Source: JBKHBT01 sp046542255 (lineage in GTDB: Bacteria; UBP14; UBA6098; JBKHBT01). Taken from it: DNA of 64,000 bases. Below the pieces are notes generated by a model, which searched no databases, had not been told where the DNA came from, and saw only the letters and a program-made list of their open reading frames with translations. Every line of letters begins with the position of its first letter. Position 1 is the stretch's first letter. Where the stretch lies: contig JBKHBT010000002.1 of assembly GCA_046542255.1 (NCBI GenBank), forward strand, positions 48,968-112,967, in the 5' to 3' direction. Shown in pieces: positions 26,975 to 35,556 of this stretch. The translations under genes were made by a program, and so were the position numbers.

Positions 26975-27707
26975 AAAACTAAAAGACAGGATGAAATCGC
27001 TGGATAAAATTCCAGAGCACATCGCAATAATTATGGATGGCAATGGAAGATGGGCAAAAGCCCATGATTTGCCAATTAGGAAAGGCCATAGCGAAGGCGT
27101 GAAGGCTGTTAGAAGAATTGTCGAGATTGCTCGCGAAATCAATATCAAGGTTCTTACATTATATACATTCTCGAGCGAGAACTGGAGCCGTTCTCAGGAA
27201 GAGATCAATGCACTTATGCAGCTTCTTAAGTCATCGGTTTTCAAGGAGCTTAATGATCTTATCAAAAACGGTGTAAGGCTTAGGGTCAGCGGCGATTTAG
27301 ATGGCCTACCACTGGCACAGAAAAAAGCAATGAAATATGCAATCGAAAAAACGGCCAAATGCGATAAGCTAATACTTAACCTTGCCCTAAATTACGGCGG
27401 CCGCCAGGAAATTATCCAGGCTGTTCAAAAAATTGCGCAAGATTGTAAAAATGATAAATTTGCGATAGAAGATATCGATGATAGTCTATTTGAAAGCTAC
27501 CTCTATACATCTGGCCTATCAGATCCTGATTTATTAATTCGTACCGGTGGCAATTCTCGAATATCGAATTTTCTATTGTGGCAGCTATCCTATACAGAGA
27601 TATTAATCCTTGAAAAATATTGGCCGGATTTCCAAAAAGAAGATTTTGTGATGGCAGTTTTAGATTTCGCCAACCGAGACCGTCGTTTCGGCGGCCGAAA
27701 GGAGTAG
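26961..27707 (+). CDS. uppS: Isoprenyl transferase (undecaprenyl diphosphate synthase)
   Basis: Makes the C55 lipid carrier diphosphate for peptidoglycan and LPS from FPP and IPP by cis-condensation. The 248 residues include HIAIIMDGNGRWAK (catalytic Asp26), ENWSRSQEEINALM and the C-terminal DLLIRTGGNSRISNFLLWQ signature with YTEI, all canonical. AGGAAG before the ATG lies inside the end of the diguanylate cyclase gene. Usually followed by cdsA, but here lgt follows after four bases. Confidence 0.95.
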   Translation: MSQLEKLKDRMKSLDKIPEHIAIIMDGNGRWAKAHDLPIRKGHSEGVKAVRRIVEIAREINIKVLTLYTFSSENWSRSQEEINALMQLLKSSVFKELNDLIKNGVRLRVSGDLDGLPLAQKKAMKYAIEKTAKCDKLILNLALNYGGRQEIIQAVQKIAQDCKNDKFAIEDIDDSLFESYLYTSGLSDPDLLIRTGGNSRISNFLLWQLSYTEILILEKYWPDFQKEDFVMAVLDFANRDRRFGGRKE

Positions 27708-27711
27708 TAAT

Positions 27712-28518
27712 ATGCATCCTGAGATTATACATATCGGCCGCTTTGCCGTTAGAAGTTGGGGCCTGATGGCTGCTTTGGCATTTTTAGTCGGACTTTTTAT
27801 CGCAAGCCTAAGGGCTCCAAAATTCAATATAAATAAAAATGTTGTACCTGATATTTTGCTTGTTATACTTGTATCATCTTTGCTGGGTTCAAGATTCTTC
27901 TATGTTATCTTCCATCTCGATGAATTTCGGGGAAATTGGATGAGTACAATTAATCCTTTCGCTGGGGATGGCGCTTTTGGTATCGCCGGTCTTTCTATGA
28001 TGGGTGGTATCGTTTTCGCTATTATAGCGACCTGGGCATATACTAAAATTAAAAAAGTGCCATTTCTCGATCTTGGAGATACTATAGCGCCGGGTTTTCT
28101 TATTGGCGCAGGAATAACCAGAATAGGTTGCTTCCTGAATGGCTGCTGTTTTGGCCGCCCTACGGATAGTATCCTGGGCACGCTTTTCCCGCCTCATTGC
28201 CCGGCTGGAGATATTTATCCGCATACACATATTCATCCAACTCAGATATATGCATCACTTCTGGGATTCGCTTTTTTCGGATTGGTACTTATTCTGGAGA
28301 GATTCCACAGTTTTAGAGGTTTTACTATGTGGATGGTTCTTTTGCTATACTCGATAGACCGCTTTATTGTCGATATGTTCCGTCATTATGAAGCTAAGCA
28401 GGTGCTTTTCAATATAGGGCATGCAATGTTTTCTGTAAATGAATTAGTCGTGGTAGGCCTATTTGTCCTATCTGCGGTGATGTTAATTAAAGGGTATAAG
28501 AAGAAAAATGCAAATTAG
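27712..28518 (+). CDS. lgt: Prolipoprotein diacylglyceryl transferase
   Basis: Attaches diacylglycerol to the lipobox Cys of prelipoproteins in the inner membrane. The 268 residues have about seven membrane helices. The conserved start (PEIIHIGRFAVRSWGLM) and the signature RIGCFLNGCCFG with the following long periplasmic loop (HIHPTQIYASL) are present. AAGGAG lies a few bases before the ATG. Several lipoproteins in this window would be its substrates. The 3' end overlaps comF by 11 bases. Confidence 0.93.
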   Translation: MHPEIIHIGRFAVRSWGLMAALAFLVGLFIASLRAPKFNINKNVVPDILLVILVSSLLGSRFFYVIFHLDEFRGNWMSTINPFAGDGAFGIAGLSMMGGIVFAIIATWAYTKIKKVPFLDLGDTIAPGFLIGAGITRIGCFLNGCCFGRPTDSILGTLFPPHCPAGDIYPHTHIHPTQIYASLLGFAFFGLVLILERFHSFRGFTMWMVLLLYSIDRFIVDMFRHYEAKQVLFNIGHAMFSVNELVVVGLFVLSAVMLIKGYKKKNAN

Positions 28519-29260
28519 GCAAGCTCTAATAACTTTTCGAGAGTCATTTCTGGATTTTCTTTATCCACCGTCTTGCTTTTATTGCGATGCTTTCATGGAT
28601 AAACACCGCCTGCTTTGCGATGAATGCAGAGATTCGATAGAGCCTATCGATTTGGCAGAATGTGCCGTTTGCAATCATGACATTCCAAAGGGCGAGAAAC
28701 ATTGCATCGAGCATAAGACACAGACATTAGATGAGCCGATTATCTTCTTCAGGGCCTATGCCAAATTCAATGACATTGTCCGAAGCCTAATTCATGCGCT
28801 CAAATATAATGGCAGAGACGATATCGGTATATATTTTGGCAGGAAAATTGGCGAGATGGTGCTTCGCGAAGAAATTTTTAATGATTATGACCTCTGCATC
28901 GCAGTTCCTCTTTATTCAACTCGAAAAAGAGAAAGAGGCTATAATCAAAGCGCAAAAATTGCGAAGGGTATTTCAGAAGTATCAGGCATCCCCTTTTTTG
29001 AAAAAATTGCCAAAAGGACAAAAGCCACAAAATCGCAAACTACGATGAATATCCAGGAAAGAATCCAAAATGTTGCAAATATTTTTAAAATCGAATATCC
29101 CGAAATGGTAAAAAATAAAAATATCATCATTACCGATGATGTAATCACAACAGGTTCAACTGTTAAATCATTATCCAGGGCTCTTTTAGAATCTGGTGCA
29201 GGAAAAATCTGCGCTGTTTCTATATCAAGGCCAGTCGATAATCAAGGAAACTCAAATTAA
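28508..29260 (+). CDS. ComF-family phosphoribosyltransferase-like protein
   Basis: A 250-residue ComF/GntX relative, associated with DNA uptake in competent bacteria. The N-terminal part binds zinc (CFYCDAF, LCDECRD, CAVCNHDIP, HCIEH). The C-terminal part is a phosphoribosyltransferase with the PRPP loop IIITDDVITTGSTVKSL and the RERGYNQSAKIAKGI segment. Whether it acts as an enzyme in this family is not known. Start overlaps the lgt end. Its place in a lipid-carrier, translation-start run gives no hint of competence. Confidence 0.88.
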   Translation: MQIRQALITFRESFLDFLYPPSCFYCDAFMDKHRLLCDECRDSIEPIDLAECAVCNHDIPKGEKHCIEHKTQTLDEPIIFFRAYAKFNDIVRSLIHALKYNGRDDIGIYFGRKIGEMVLREEIFNDYDLCIAVPLYSTRKRERGYNQSAKIAKGISEVSGIPFFEKIAKRTKATKSQTTMNIQERIQNVANIFKIEYPEMVKNKNIIITDDVITTGSTVKSLSRALLESGAGKICAVSISRPVDNQGNSN

Positions 29261-29271
29261 AGGAGAAATAC

Positions 29272-29598
29272 ATGTCGTATCTATTTTTAATGGCATCACA
29301 AGCCCAAGGGACATCCGAGCAAGGCAGTCCGCTTTTGACATTTTTGCCACTAATTGTACTTTTTGCTGTTTTTTATATCTTTATTTTACTTCCACAGCAA
29401 AAAAAGCAAAAGAAATTACAAAAAATGATCGAAGAGCTTAAAAGAGGCGATAGAGTCGTAACAAATGGCGGAATCATGGGTCAGGTAATCGGCCGAAGAG
29501 AAGACATCATCGTAATTAAATCCGGTGAGTCAAAATTTGAAGTAAATAAAAACTTCATCGCTGAAAAAATCTCTGAAGAGATAAAGACAAATCAATGA
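29272..29598 (+). CDS. yajC: Preprotein translocase subunit YajC
   Basis: Accessory subunit of the Sec-DF-YajC membrane complex. The 108 residues have an N-terminal Gln/Ser-rich stretch, one membrane helix (TFLPLIVLFAVFYIFILLP) and the family pattern QQKKQKKLQKMIEELKRGDRVVTNGG, written here in pieces, with GG..G. AAGGAG precedes the ATG. secD and secF are not in the window. Confidence 0.92.
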   Translation: MSYLFLMASQAQGTSEQGSPLLTFLPLIVLFAVFYIFILLPQQKKQKKLQKMIEELKRGDRVVTNGGIMGQVIGRREDIIVIKSGESKFEVNKNFIAEKISEEIKTNQ

Positions 29599-29602
29599 AA
29601 AA

Positions 29603-30148
29603 ATGATTAAAAATATCGATGAACTGAAGCTTGAATGGACTTATTATCCGTCCAAGCTTCTATATAATAAATGTAAAACTATCGATGAAGAAGACTTCGA
29701 GCTATCTCTTGAGATCGGTTCGAAAATGAAAACGATGCTTGCCGAGCAAAATGGACTCGGCCTCGCAGCTAACCAGGCCGGATTGGATATCTGCATGGCA
29801 ATAGTAGCATTTCCGGATGAGAATGGTGATTATAGAGTCCTCAAAACTCTAATAAATCCTGAGATTGTTTTTGAAAGCCCCAAAAAAATAAATTCAGAAG
29901 AGGGCTGCCTTAGCTTTCCTGAGCTATTTGTCGAGATTGAAAGGCCTTATGAAATAGTTGTCAGGGCGCAGCTCGAGGACAAAGGCATGATGAATATTCA
30001 GGCAAGGGGACTTCTGGCAAGAATCCTTTGCCATGAGATAGACCATCTAAATGGCATTACGATGCCAGATCGCCTAACCCCAATCAATAGAGAGATCATT
30101 CAACCGCAATTGGACAAAATCGAGGAGGAATTTGGCTCTGAAGAATAA
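29603..30148 (+). CDS. def: Peptide deformylase
   Basis: Removes the N-formyl group from new proteins. The three motifs are GLGLAANQAG (51-60), EGCLSF (100-105, metal Cys) and the HEIDH box (CHEIDHLNG, 143-151). The 181 residues match the family. It starts four bases after yajC and overlaps fmt by 17 bases, the usual def-fmt pair: fmt puts the formyl group on initiator Met-tRNA and def takes it off later. The ribosome-binding site is weak. Confidence 0.95.
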   Translation: MIKNIDELKLEWTYYPSKLLYNKCKTIDEEDFELSLEIGSKMKTMLAEQNGLGLAANQAGLDICMAIVAFPDENGDYRVLKTLINPEIVFESPKKINSEEGCLSFPELFVEIERPYEIVVRAQLEDKGMMNIQARGLLARILCHEIDHLNGITMPDRLTPINREIIQPQLDKIEEEFGSEE

Positions 30149-31082
30149 ATTCCCAAATCTCATTTTTCTTGGAGGCGATGGTTTTGCCGCTGCTATTTTC
30201 GAAAGGCTCATAAAAGATAATATAAGGCCGAAAGCAATTTTTACTTATCCCCCTAAAGAAAGAGGCCGTGGAAGAAAGCCGGTTGCTAATCCAGTTCGGA
30301 AAGTGGCAGATAAATATGAGATCGAATGCCTTGAATTTGATAATTATAAGACTGATGAGGTAGTGGATGCCATAAAAAGCCTGAATGCTAAATTGGGAGT
30401 TGTAATTTCTTTTAAGATTTTACCCGAGAAAGTATTTAATGCTCCAGAGCATGGAATGATTAATCTCCATCCATCTCTGCTACCAGATTTGCGAGGTGCC
30501 GCTCCTTTGAACTGGGCCATAGCAAAGGGCTACCTTAAAAGCGGAATTACAGTCTTTTTTCTCGACAAAAAAATCGATTCGGGTAATATCCTTCTGCAAA
30601 AGGAAGTTGAAATAGGCTGCAATGAAACCTATGGTGATTTATGGTATAAAGTCCAAAAACCATCTGCCGAAATACTCAAAAAGGCAATCAATCTAATCTA
30701 TAGTGGAGATTATAAACTGCAAAATCAAAATAGTGAAAAATCATCCTATGCACCAAGGATCAAACAGAGCCATCTTGAAATAGATTGGAGTAAAACCGCT
30801 TCTCAGCTTCATAATCAAATCCGTGCTTTTGCGCCAAAGCCAGGAGCATTCACATTTTTCAAAAATAAGCGTGTCAAACTTTTTGAATCAGAAGTCCAGA
30901 ATAACGAAATTTCTTCAAAAAATACAGGCGAAATAGTCGATTATGATGATGAAGCAGTTATAGTTACGACTGGAAAAGGCTTTCTGAAAATCCTAATGCT
31001 ACAGCCGGAAAATAAAAGGAAGATGTCTGGCCATGATTTTTGGCTTGGTTATGTCAAAGAAAAAGGACAAAGTTTTGGTTAA
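30132..31082 (+). CDS. fmt: Methionyl-tRNA formyltransferase
   Basis: Formylates initiator Met-tRNA using 10-formyl-THF. The 316 residues show the formyl-transfer motif NLHPSLLPDLRGAAPLNWA, GITVFFLDKKIDSGNIL and a C-terminal OB-like domain (IRAFAPKPGAF). The N-terminal GDGFAAAIFERL replaces the common GTPEFAV. AGGAGG lies just upstream of a TTG at 30132, taken as the start. A CTG two codons later is possible. The end is followed by a hairpin (31094-31117). Confidence 0.93.
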   Translation: MALKNKFPNLIFLGGDGFAAAIFERLIKDNIRPKAIFTYPPKERGRGRKPVANPVRKVADKYEIECLEFDNYKTDEVVDAIKSLNAKLGVVISFKILPEKVFNAPEHGMINLHPSLLPDLRGAAPLNWAIAKGYLKSGITVFFLDKKIDSGNILLQKEVEIGCNETYGDLWYKVQKPSAEILKKAINLIYSGDYKLQNQNSEKSSYAPRIKQSHLEIDWSKTASQLHNQIRAFAPKPGAFTFFKNKRVKLFESEVQNNEISSKNTGEIVDYDDEAVIVTTGKGFLKILMLQPENKRKMSGHDFWLGYVKEKGQSFG

Positions 31083-31093
31083 TTGCGCTTTCA

Positions 31094-31117
31094 GACAATG
31101 TGCTGTTCCGCATTGTC
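31094..31117 (+). terminator. Probable terminator after fmt
   Basis: GACAATGTG pairs with CGCATTGTC (one wobble) around a six-base loop, followed by ATACTTTT. It lies 12 bases after the fmt stop. A second imperfect AAAGCC…GGCTTT hairpin with TA-rich arms follows at about 31144-31200. Confidence 0.5.
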
Positions 31118-31214
31118 ATACTTTTCAGGCTAAAACATCAGTAAAGCCTTTTGCTATATATATTAAGTATTATGTTTATGTCATATATATGGCTTTAAAA
31201 GAGATCATTCAGGA

Positions 31215-31244
31215 TTGACAGGGGTTTGTTTTTGCACATATTTC
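31215..31244 (+). promoter_or_regulatory. Candidate promoter for the DUF116 gene
   Basis: -35 TTGACA (31215-31220, perfect) with -10 TATTTC (31239-31244) at 18 bases or ATATTT at 17. It stands 20 bases before the TTG start at 31264, after the fmt terminator. Confidence 0.45.
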
Positions 31245-31263
31245 ATGACTTATTGAGGTTAAT

Positions 31264-32103
31264 TTGTCCGAAGAGAATACAAAAAAATATGACGTAAATA
31301 GCGAAATTGGTAAACTTTACCTTCAAAAGCCGAAAGAGATTTTCCCTGGTAAGGGCCTCTTTTTGGGGCTATCATGGGTAACCTATGCTTTGATTGTAAT
31401 GATTACGCTGTTTCTGTTCTACCTAATTACGCCTCGTTTGCAGAATTTTGGAGAAGTCTATTTCTTTGCCATTGGAGGCCTTCTTGCCATCTTTCTGATT
31501 GTACTCGGCGGTGGCCTGCTTCTAATTAGCCTTAGTGTTTCCATCCATAAAGACCTTTTGTATCCTCACGGCGGATTTCAGATAACTATGCGAATACTTC
31601 CTCCAGTTGTTATTTTTTTGGGTAAAGCTCTTGGAGTATCTCGTGATGCTCTTTTAGAATCGATTATCGATGTTCAAAACTCGATTTTTCTTGTTCAAAG
31701 AGGTCGCGTTAATACCAAAAGGATACTGATGCTTCTGCCCCATTGCTTGCAACATCATGAATGTAATTGGAAAATCACCTGGTCAGTCGAAAACTGCAAA
31801 CGCTGCGGAAAGTGCCCTATTGGCAATCTCTGTAAAATTTCTGACCGATATGGAATTTCTTTATATGTTGCCACCGGTGGCACAGTTGCAAGAAGGGTCG
31901 TCAAAGAGGTTCGGCCAACTGTTATATTGGCAGTAGCATGTCCACGTGATTTGGCTTCCGGAATGGTGGATGTTTACCCTATTCCCGTTTTCGGTATTCT
32001 TAATAAAAGGCCAAATGGCCCTTGTTTCGATACCATAGTAGATACCGAATTTATCAGCAATATTATGGATCAGATCTTCAGAAGTGATGATGACAAAGAA
32101 TAA
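31264..32103 (+). CDS. DUF116 family membrane protein
   Basis: A 279-residue protein of the DUF116 family, function unknown. Two N-terminal membrane helices (about 32-55 and 65-92) are followed by the family core. That core has MLLPHCLQHHEC, CKRCGKCPIGNLC (a likely metal site), YVATGGTVARRVVKEVRPT and AVACPRDLASGM. Starts at a TTG with GAGG five bases before it. In Firmicutes DUF116 genes are common next to fmt, as here, but the link has no known meaning. Overlaps the following diguanylate cyclase gene by 20 bases. Confidence 0.85.
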   Translation: MSEENTKKYDVNSEIGKLYLQKPKEIFPGKGLFLGLSWVTYALIVMITLFLFYLITPRLQNFGEVYFFAIGGLLAIFLIVLGGGLLLISLSVSIHKDLLYPHGGFQITMRILPPVVIFLGKALGVSRDALLESIIDVQNSIFLVQRGRVNTKRILMLLPHCLQHHECNWKITWSVENCKRCGKCPIGNLCKISDRYGISLYVATGGTVARRVVKEVRPTVILAVACPRDLASGMVDVYPIPVFGILNKRPNGPCFDTIVDTEFISNIMDQIFRSDDDKE

Positions 32104-33667
32104 TAAAACAAAATACACTTTATTCTCAAAGAAACGATTAAATCTAATTAAAGCTGCCATAGTGATTTCGGGGGCTTTGATACTTATTTTTATCGAACTA
32201 TCATTCATTCTTGATATCGACTCCAAGTATTATCAACATGTTATAATAGCTATCATTATTATGACTGCAGCGTTTATTCTTTCTATATTAGGCCTACTTG
32301 TAAACAAAAGAAACATCTTGCAGAGAATGATCGAAGAATCTGAAAAGAAATATAGAAATCTTACCGATTATTCCATGATTGGAATCATAATTTCAATTAG
32401 AAATAAGATCGTTTTCATAAACCCTCGAATCGAAGATTTAACGGGATATAGTAAAAATGAGTTGCTCGGATTTCCAATAAACAACATTATAAAAGAAGAA
32501 GACCTGGAAAAGTATAAAACTTTATTTGCTTCGAATTCAGATAATAATCGACTTGAATTTAGACTCAAGACCAAAAACGATAAATACATTTGGTGTGAAA
32601 TGGTTTCTTCTAGAATTGATTATGATTCAGAGCCAGCAATTATGGCAAATATTGTCGATATTTCCGAAGCAAAGCAGAGGCGGCAAAGATTATCTGTAAT
32701 ACATAATATATCTGAGTCTTTAGTTAAGCAAACCGGAGAAAAACAGGTCTATAAAATTGCCATCAATAATTCATTAGAAATATTCAATTGCGATGCAGCG
32801 ATTGCATTTTCTTGTGAATATGAGTATAAAACAATAGAGTCAAAATTATCTAATCTCAAAATTGAATACCAGAGAGGTTTTCCAGATTCAGTTACAAAAG
32901 AGGAGATAAAGCCTTTGCAAAAGAGTTATGGCCTTTTTGATTTGTGCCTATCTGGCAAAGGTCAAATCAAAAAGAGAAATCGATGTGCGGGTAAGAAACA
33001 ATATCTCTCAGATAATTTCAAAAAATACCGCTCTTTATTATTAAATCCGATAGTTTTCGAAGGCAAGACATTGGGAATGCTGGCTTTCTTTTCAAAAGAA
33101 AGTACAAAATTTGTCGAAGAAGACCTATCGATTCTTGAAAGTATATCGGATCAAGTGGCTGGCGCTATTACAAGAGAAAGGCTTTATAAGCATATCCAAT
33201 ATCAATCAGAGCATGACCCTTTGACCGATTTATATAATAGAAGATATCTTAATCAGACAGCAATAAAAAAACTTCGTAAGACATATAATTCAGCATTTTT
33301 TCTTATGATCGATATCGACCGATTCAAAGAGGTAAATGACAAATTCGGCCATCTCGAAGGCGATAGAGTCCTTCGAGAAACTTCTACAATCATTAGCAAC
33401 ACTATTGGCAAAAAAGACATTGTATTTCGTTTTGGTGGTGATGAATTTCTTATTATTATGCCTGGAGCTTCTGAAAAAGATTACAAATCTGTCGTTGAAA
33501 ACTTACAAACCGAAATCCAAAATTGGAGCCATAAACAGGATAATATCGATTTTGAAATTACACTTTCTATAGGTAAAAGTAGATGGCATAGAGATTCTGA
33601 ACAAACGATAGAGAAAGTTATCCAAGAGGCTGATGAGAGAATGTACAAAAGAAAGCGTCAAAAATGA
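32084..33667 (+). CDS. Membrane-anchored PAS-GAF-GGDEF diguanylate cyclase
   Basis: A 527-residue signalling protein: two membrane helices (about 22-45 and 50-72), a PAS domain (MIGIIISIRNKIVFINPRI… with the PAC part CEMVSSRIDY), a GAF-like domain (about 210-370) and a GGDEF domain with FRFGGDEF and MIDIDRFKEVND intact, so an active cyclase is expected. The inhibitory site before GGDEF reads GKKD, not RxxD. Three start codons in a row (GTG, ATG, ATG at 32084, 32087, 32090) are possible, and AGAAG best serves the last. No terminator or promoter of its own was seen upstream, so it is read with the DUF116 gene. Confidence 0.88.
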   Translation: MMMTKNNKTKYTLFSKKRLNLIKAAIVISGALILIFIELSFILDIDSKYYQHVIIAIIIMTAAFILSILGLLVNKRNILQRMIEESEKKYRNLTDYSMIGIIISIRNKIVFINPRIEDLTGYSKNELLGFPINNIIKEEDLEKYKTLFASNSDNNRLEFRLKTKNDKYIWCEMVSSRIDYDSEPAIMANIVDISEAKQRRQRLSVIHNISESLVKQTGEKQVYKIAINNSLEIFNCDAAIAFSCEYEYKTIESKLSNLKIEYQRGFPDSVTKEEIKPLQKSYGLFDLCLSGKGQIKKRNRCAGKKQYLSDNFKKYRSLLLNPIVFEGKTLGMLAFFSKESTKFVEEDLSILESISDQVAGAITRERLYKHIQYQSEHDPLTDLYNRRYLNQTAIKKLRKTYNSAFFLMIDIDRFKEVNDKFGHLEGDRVLRETSTIISNTIGKKDIVFRFGGDEFLIIMPGASEKDYKSVVENLQTEIQNWSHKQDNIDFEITLSIGKSRWHRDSEQTIEKVIQEADERMYKRKRQK

Positions 33668-33722
33668 TTATTCCTTTGAAAAAATGCTTGTCAAAATTTT
33701 AATCTCTTATATTTTATAGGCT

Positions 33723-34511
33723 ATGAGAATCGTAGTATGCGTAAAAGAAGTTCCCGATACGACAGAGGTCAAGATCGACCCAGAAACCAATACGCTAATT
33801 CGTAGTGGTGTTCCATCGATAATAAATCCATTTGATTTGAATGCTCTAGAAGAAGCTCTCAAACTAAAAGATAATATCGGTGCAGAAGTAATTGTTCTTT
33901 CTATGGGGCCTCCGTCAGTCGAAAAGAATCTTCGTGAGCTTCTTGCAATGGGATCGGATAAGGCCATTTTACTCACCGACAGAGCCTTCGCAGGTGCCGA
34001 TACATGGGCGACTTCATTGACAATTTCAGAAGCTATTAAAAAAATTGGCGATGTCGATCTTATTATTACTGGTAAACAGGCCATCGATGGCGATACGGCA
34101 CAGGTTGGACCTGGAATAGCCACCTTTTTGGATTATCCGCAGGTCATGTTTGCTCAGAGCATAATCGACACAAGTGATTCATCCATCAAACTGAGGCGGT
34201 CTATCGAGGATGGACATCAGGTAGTAGAAATCCAATTGCCAGCAGTGATTTCAATAATCAAAGGCTCCTCGGACCCGCGACTTCCATCTCTTCGTGGGAT
34301 GATGAAAGCCAAGAAAGCCGAAATCACAAAATTAACATTGGATGATTTGGGCCTGGAACCAGACAATGTCGGCCTTTCAGGATCACCTACAAGAGTGGTT
34401 AAGATATTCTCACCTCCCAAAAAAGAAGACGGCGAAAAATGGGAAGGCGAGCCAACAGAATTAGCTACAAAACTCATCGATACTTTGCAGGCTGATGGTC
34501 TGATTTCCTAA
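33723..34511 (+). CDS. etfB: Electron transfer flavoprotein beta subunit
   Basis: A 262-residue EtfB, partner of EtfA in passing electrons between acyl-CoA dehydrogenases and other carriers. Seen: start MRIVVCVKEVPDT, the AMP/FAD-binding region ITGKQAIDGDTAQVGPGIA, and KAKKAEITKLTLDDL near the C-terminus, the recognition-loop region. etfA lies 10 kb away on the other strand. No ribosome-binding site beyond TAGG is seen. A TTGTCA at 33688 may be a -35. Six bases separate it from the lipoyl-pathway gene, with which it is probably co-transcribed. Confidence 0.93.
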   Translation: MRIVVCVKEVPDTTEVKIDPETNTLIRSGVPSIINPFDLNALEEALKLKDNIGAEVIVLSMGPPSVEKNLRELLAMGSDKAILLTDRAFAGADTWATSLTISEAIKKIGDVDLIITGKQAIDGDTAQVGPGIATFLDYPQVMFAQSIIDTSDSSIKLRRSIEDGHQVVEIQLPAVISIIKGSSDPRLPSLRGMMKAKKAEITKLTLDDLGLEPDNVGLSGSPTRVVKIFSPPKKEDGEKWEGEPTELATKLIDTLQADGLIS

Positions 34512-34516
34512 TCGCA

Positions 34517-35275
34517 ATGTTTCTAAACTATAGTCATTATAAAAATTCTAAGCCCGAGAAATGGCTTTTGATATCCGATAGTGCAGATACCGGCGCGCAT
34601 AATATGCAAAAAGATGTTATGCTTCTTGATATGGCAATTTCTGGCGACTTACCGCTTCCTATCCTTAGATTCTATAAATTTTCTCCTGCCGTTATCACTT
34701 TAGGACATCATCAGAAAAAAGACCCCTTTGATTTCCAGCTTCTCGAGAAAGATGGCCTTGAACTTGTCCAAAGGCCTACTGGCGGCCGCGCGATTCTTCA
34801 TGATGACGAACTGACTTATTCTATCATCGTGCCAAAAGGTTTTCGACTTTCGGGGCAATCTGTTCCCAAAAGCTATTTATACATTAGCATGGGGCTGGTA
34901 AAAGCTTTTCAGAATCTCGGTTTGGATGCCAAGCTACTTCCTGGGACTCGAGGTTATATCAAAAATCCTTCTTGTTTTTCCAGTGCCAGCAAATTTGAGA
35001 TTGCCTGTAATGAAACCAAATTTATTGGAAGCGCACAGAAAAGAAAAGAAGGCGCTATTCTCCAGCAAGGCTCTATCCTACTCGGCCCTGCCTATAAAAG
35101 AATCGATAAATACTTGCCAGAACCCACCGGCCTCGAGCATAGCACATCGATTGAAGAGCTTCTTTCATCGCGGCCATCGAGACTCGAGCTGGAAAATGCT
35201 ATCATTGAAGGACTTGAAAAGGTACTCAAAATCTCATTCATCCCCACTAAAACTTTGAATATTAAGCACGATTAG
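34517..35275 (+). CDS. Lipoate-protein ligase / octanoyltransferase (LipM-like)
   Basis: A 252-residue member of the lipoate-ligase fold, which puts octanoyl or lipoyl groups on lipoyl domains. Motifs: RPTGGRAILHDDELTYS and FIGSAQKR…ILQQGSIL. A Cys sits in NPSCFSSASKFEI, the position of the catalytic Cys in the LipM octanoyltransferases of Bacillus type. LplA ligases lack that Cys but have an ATP-binding C-terminal domain, which is absent here, so LipM is preferred. It is the second gene after etfB. GTGG and AGG sites before the ATG are weak. Confidence 0.8.
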   Translation: MFLNYSHYKNSKPEKWLLISDSADTGAHNMQKDVMLLDMAISGDLPLPILRFYKFSPAVITLGHHQKKDPFDFQLLEKDGLELVQRPTGGRAILHDDELTYSIIVPKGFRLSGQSVPKSYLYISMGLVKAFQNLGLDAKLLPGTRGYIKNPSCFSSASKFEIACNETKFIGSAQKRKEGAILQQGSILLGPAYKRIDKYLPEPTGLEHSTSIEELLSSRPSRLELENAIIEGLEKVLKISFIPTKTLNIKHD

Positions 35276-35370
35276 CTTGACAAGATTTTACTGTAAAATA
35301 TTTTATAGGTTCTTATCTCCTTTAATAACAAAGATTTGCAAAGCTTAAAAAATAAATTTCAAAATATTAC

Positions 35371-35398
35371 TTGACATACGGGTTTTTAAAAATATAAT
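35371..35398 (+). promoter_or_regulatory. Strong sigma-70 promoter upstream of the XRE regulator
   Basis: -35 TTGACA (35371-35376) and -10 TATAAT (35393-35398), both perfect, with a 16-base spacer. It is the best sigma-70 promoter in the window. The start would be near 35405, giving a leader of ~150 bases before the GTG at 35557. Confidence 0.75.
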
Positions 35399-35427
35399 AT
35401 TAATAAGCGCAAGGAGTTTTGCACATA

Positions 35428-35457
35428 ATGTTATCAAAGAAAAAAGGAGTGAAATAA
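35428..35457 (+). CDS. Possible nine-residue leader peptide
   Basis: ATG…TAA frame encoding MLSKKKGVK, 11 bases after an AAGGAG that lies in the loop of a small GCAA/TTGC hairpin (35407-35422). A second AAAGGAG is found inside the frame's end. It lies in the long leader of the XRE regulator. It may be chance, but the ribosome-binding site is real-looking. The leader between it and the regulator is AT-rich without other structure. Confidence 0.3.
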   Translation: MLSKKKGVK

Positions 35458-35556
35458 GAAATTTGTAAATTTATTTTTTATCTAAATTTATTCATTATTG
35501 AATTTATGGTGTTTCAACCTAAACTGTATTGTTATTTATTTATTCAAGGAGGTCTT

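Noticed and set aside
26372..27148. A 258-codon minus-strand frame
   Set aside because: It is antisense to the GGDEF domain and uppS, which have intact motifs; the translated product is a Phe/Ile/Ser-rich shadow.
35506..35556. Seventeen extra N-terminal codons for the XRE regulator
   Set aside because: The ATG at 35506 has no ribosome-binding site, while AAGGAGGT serves the GTG at 35557, and the extra residues are not part of the HTH fold.
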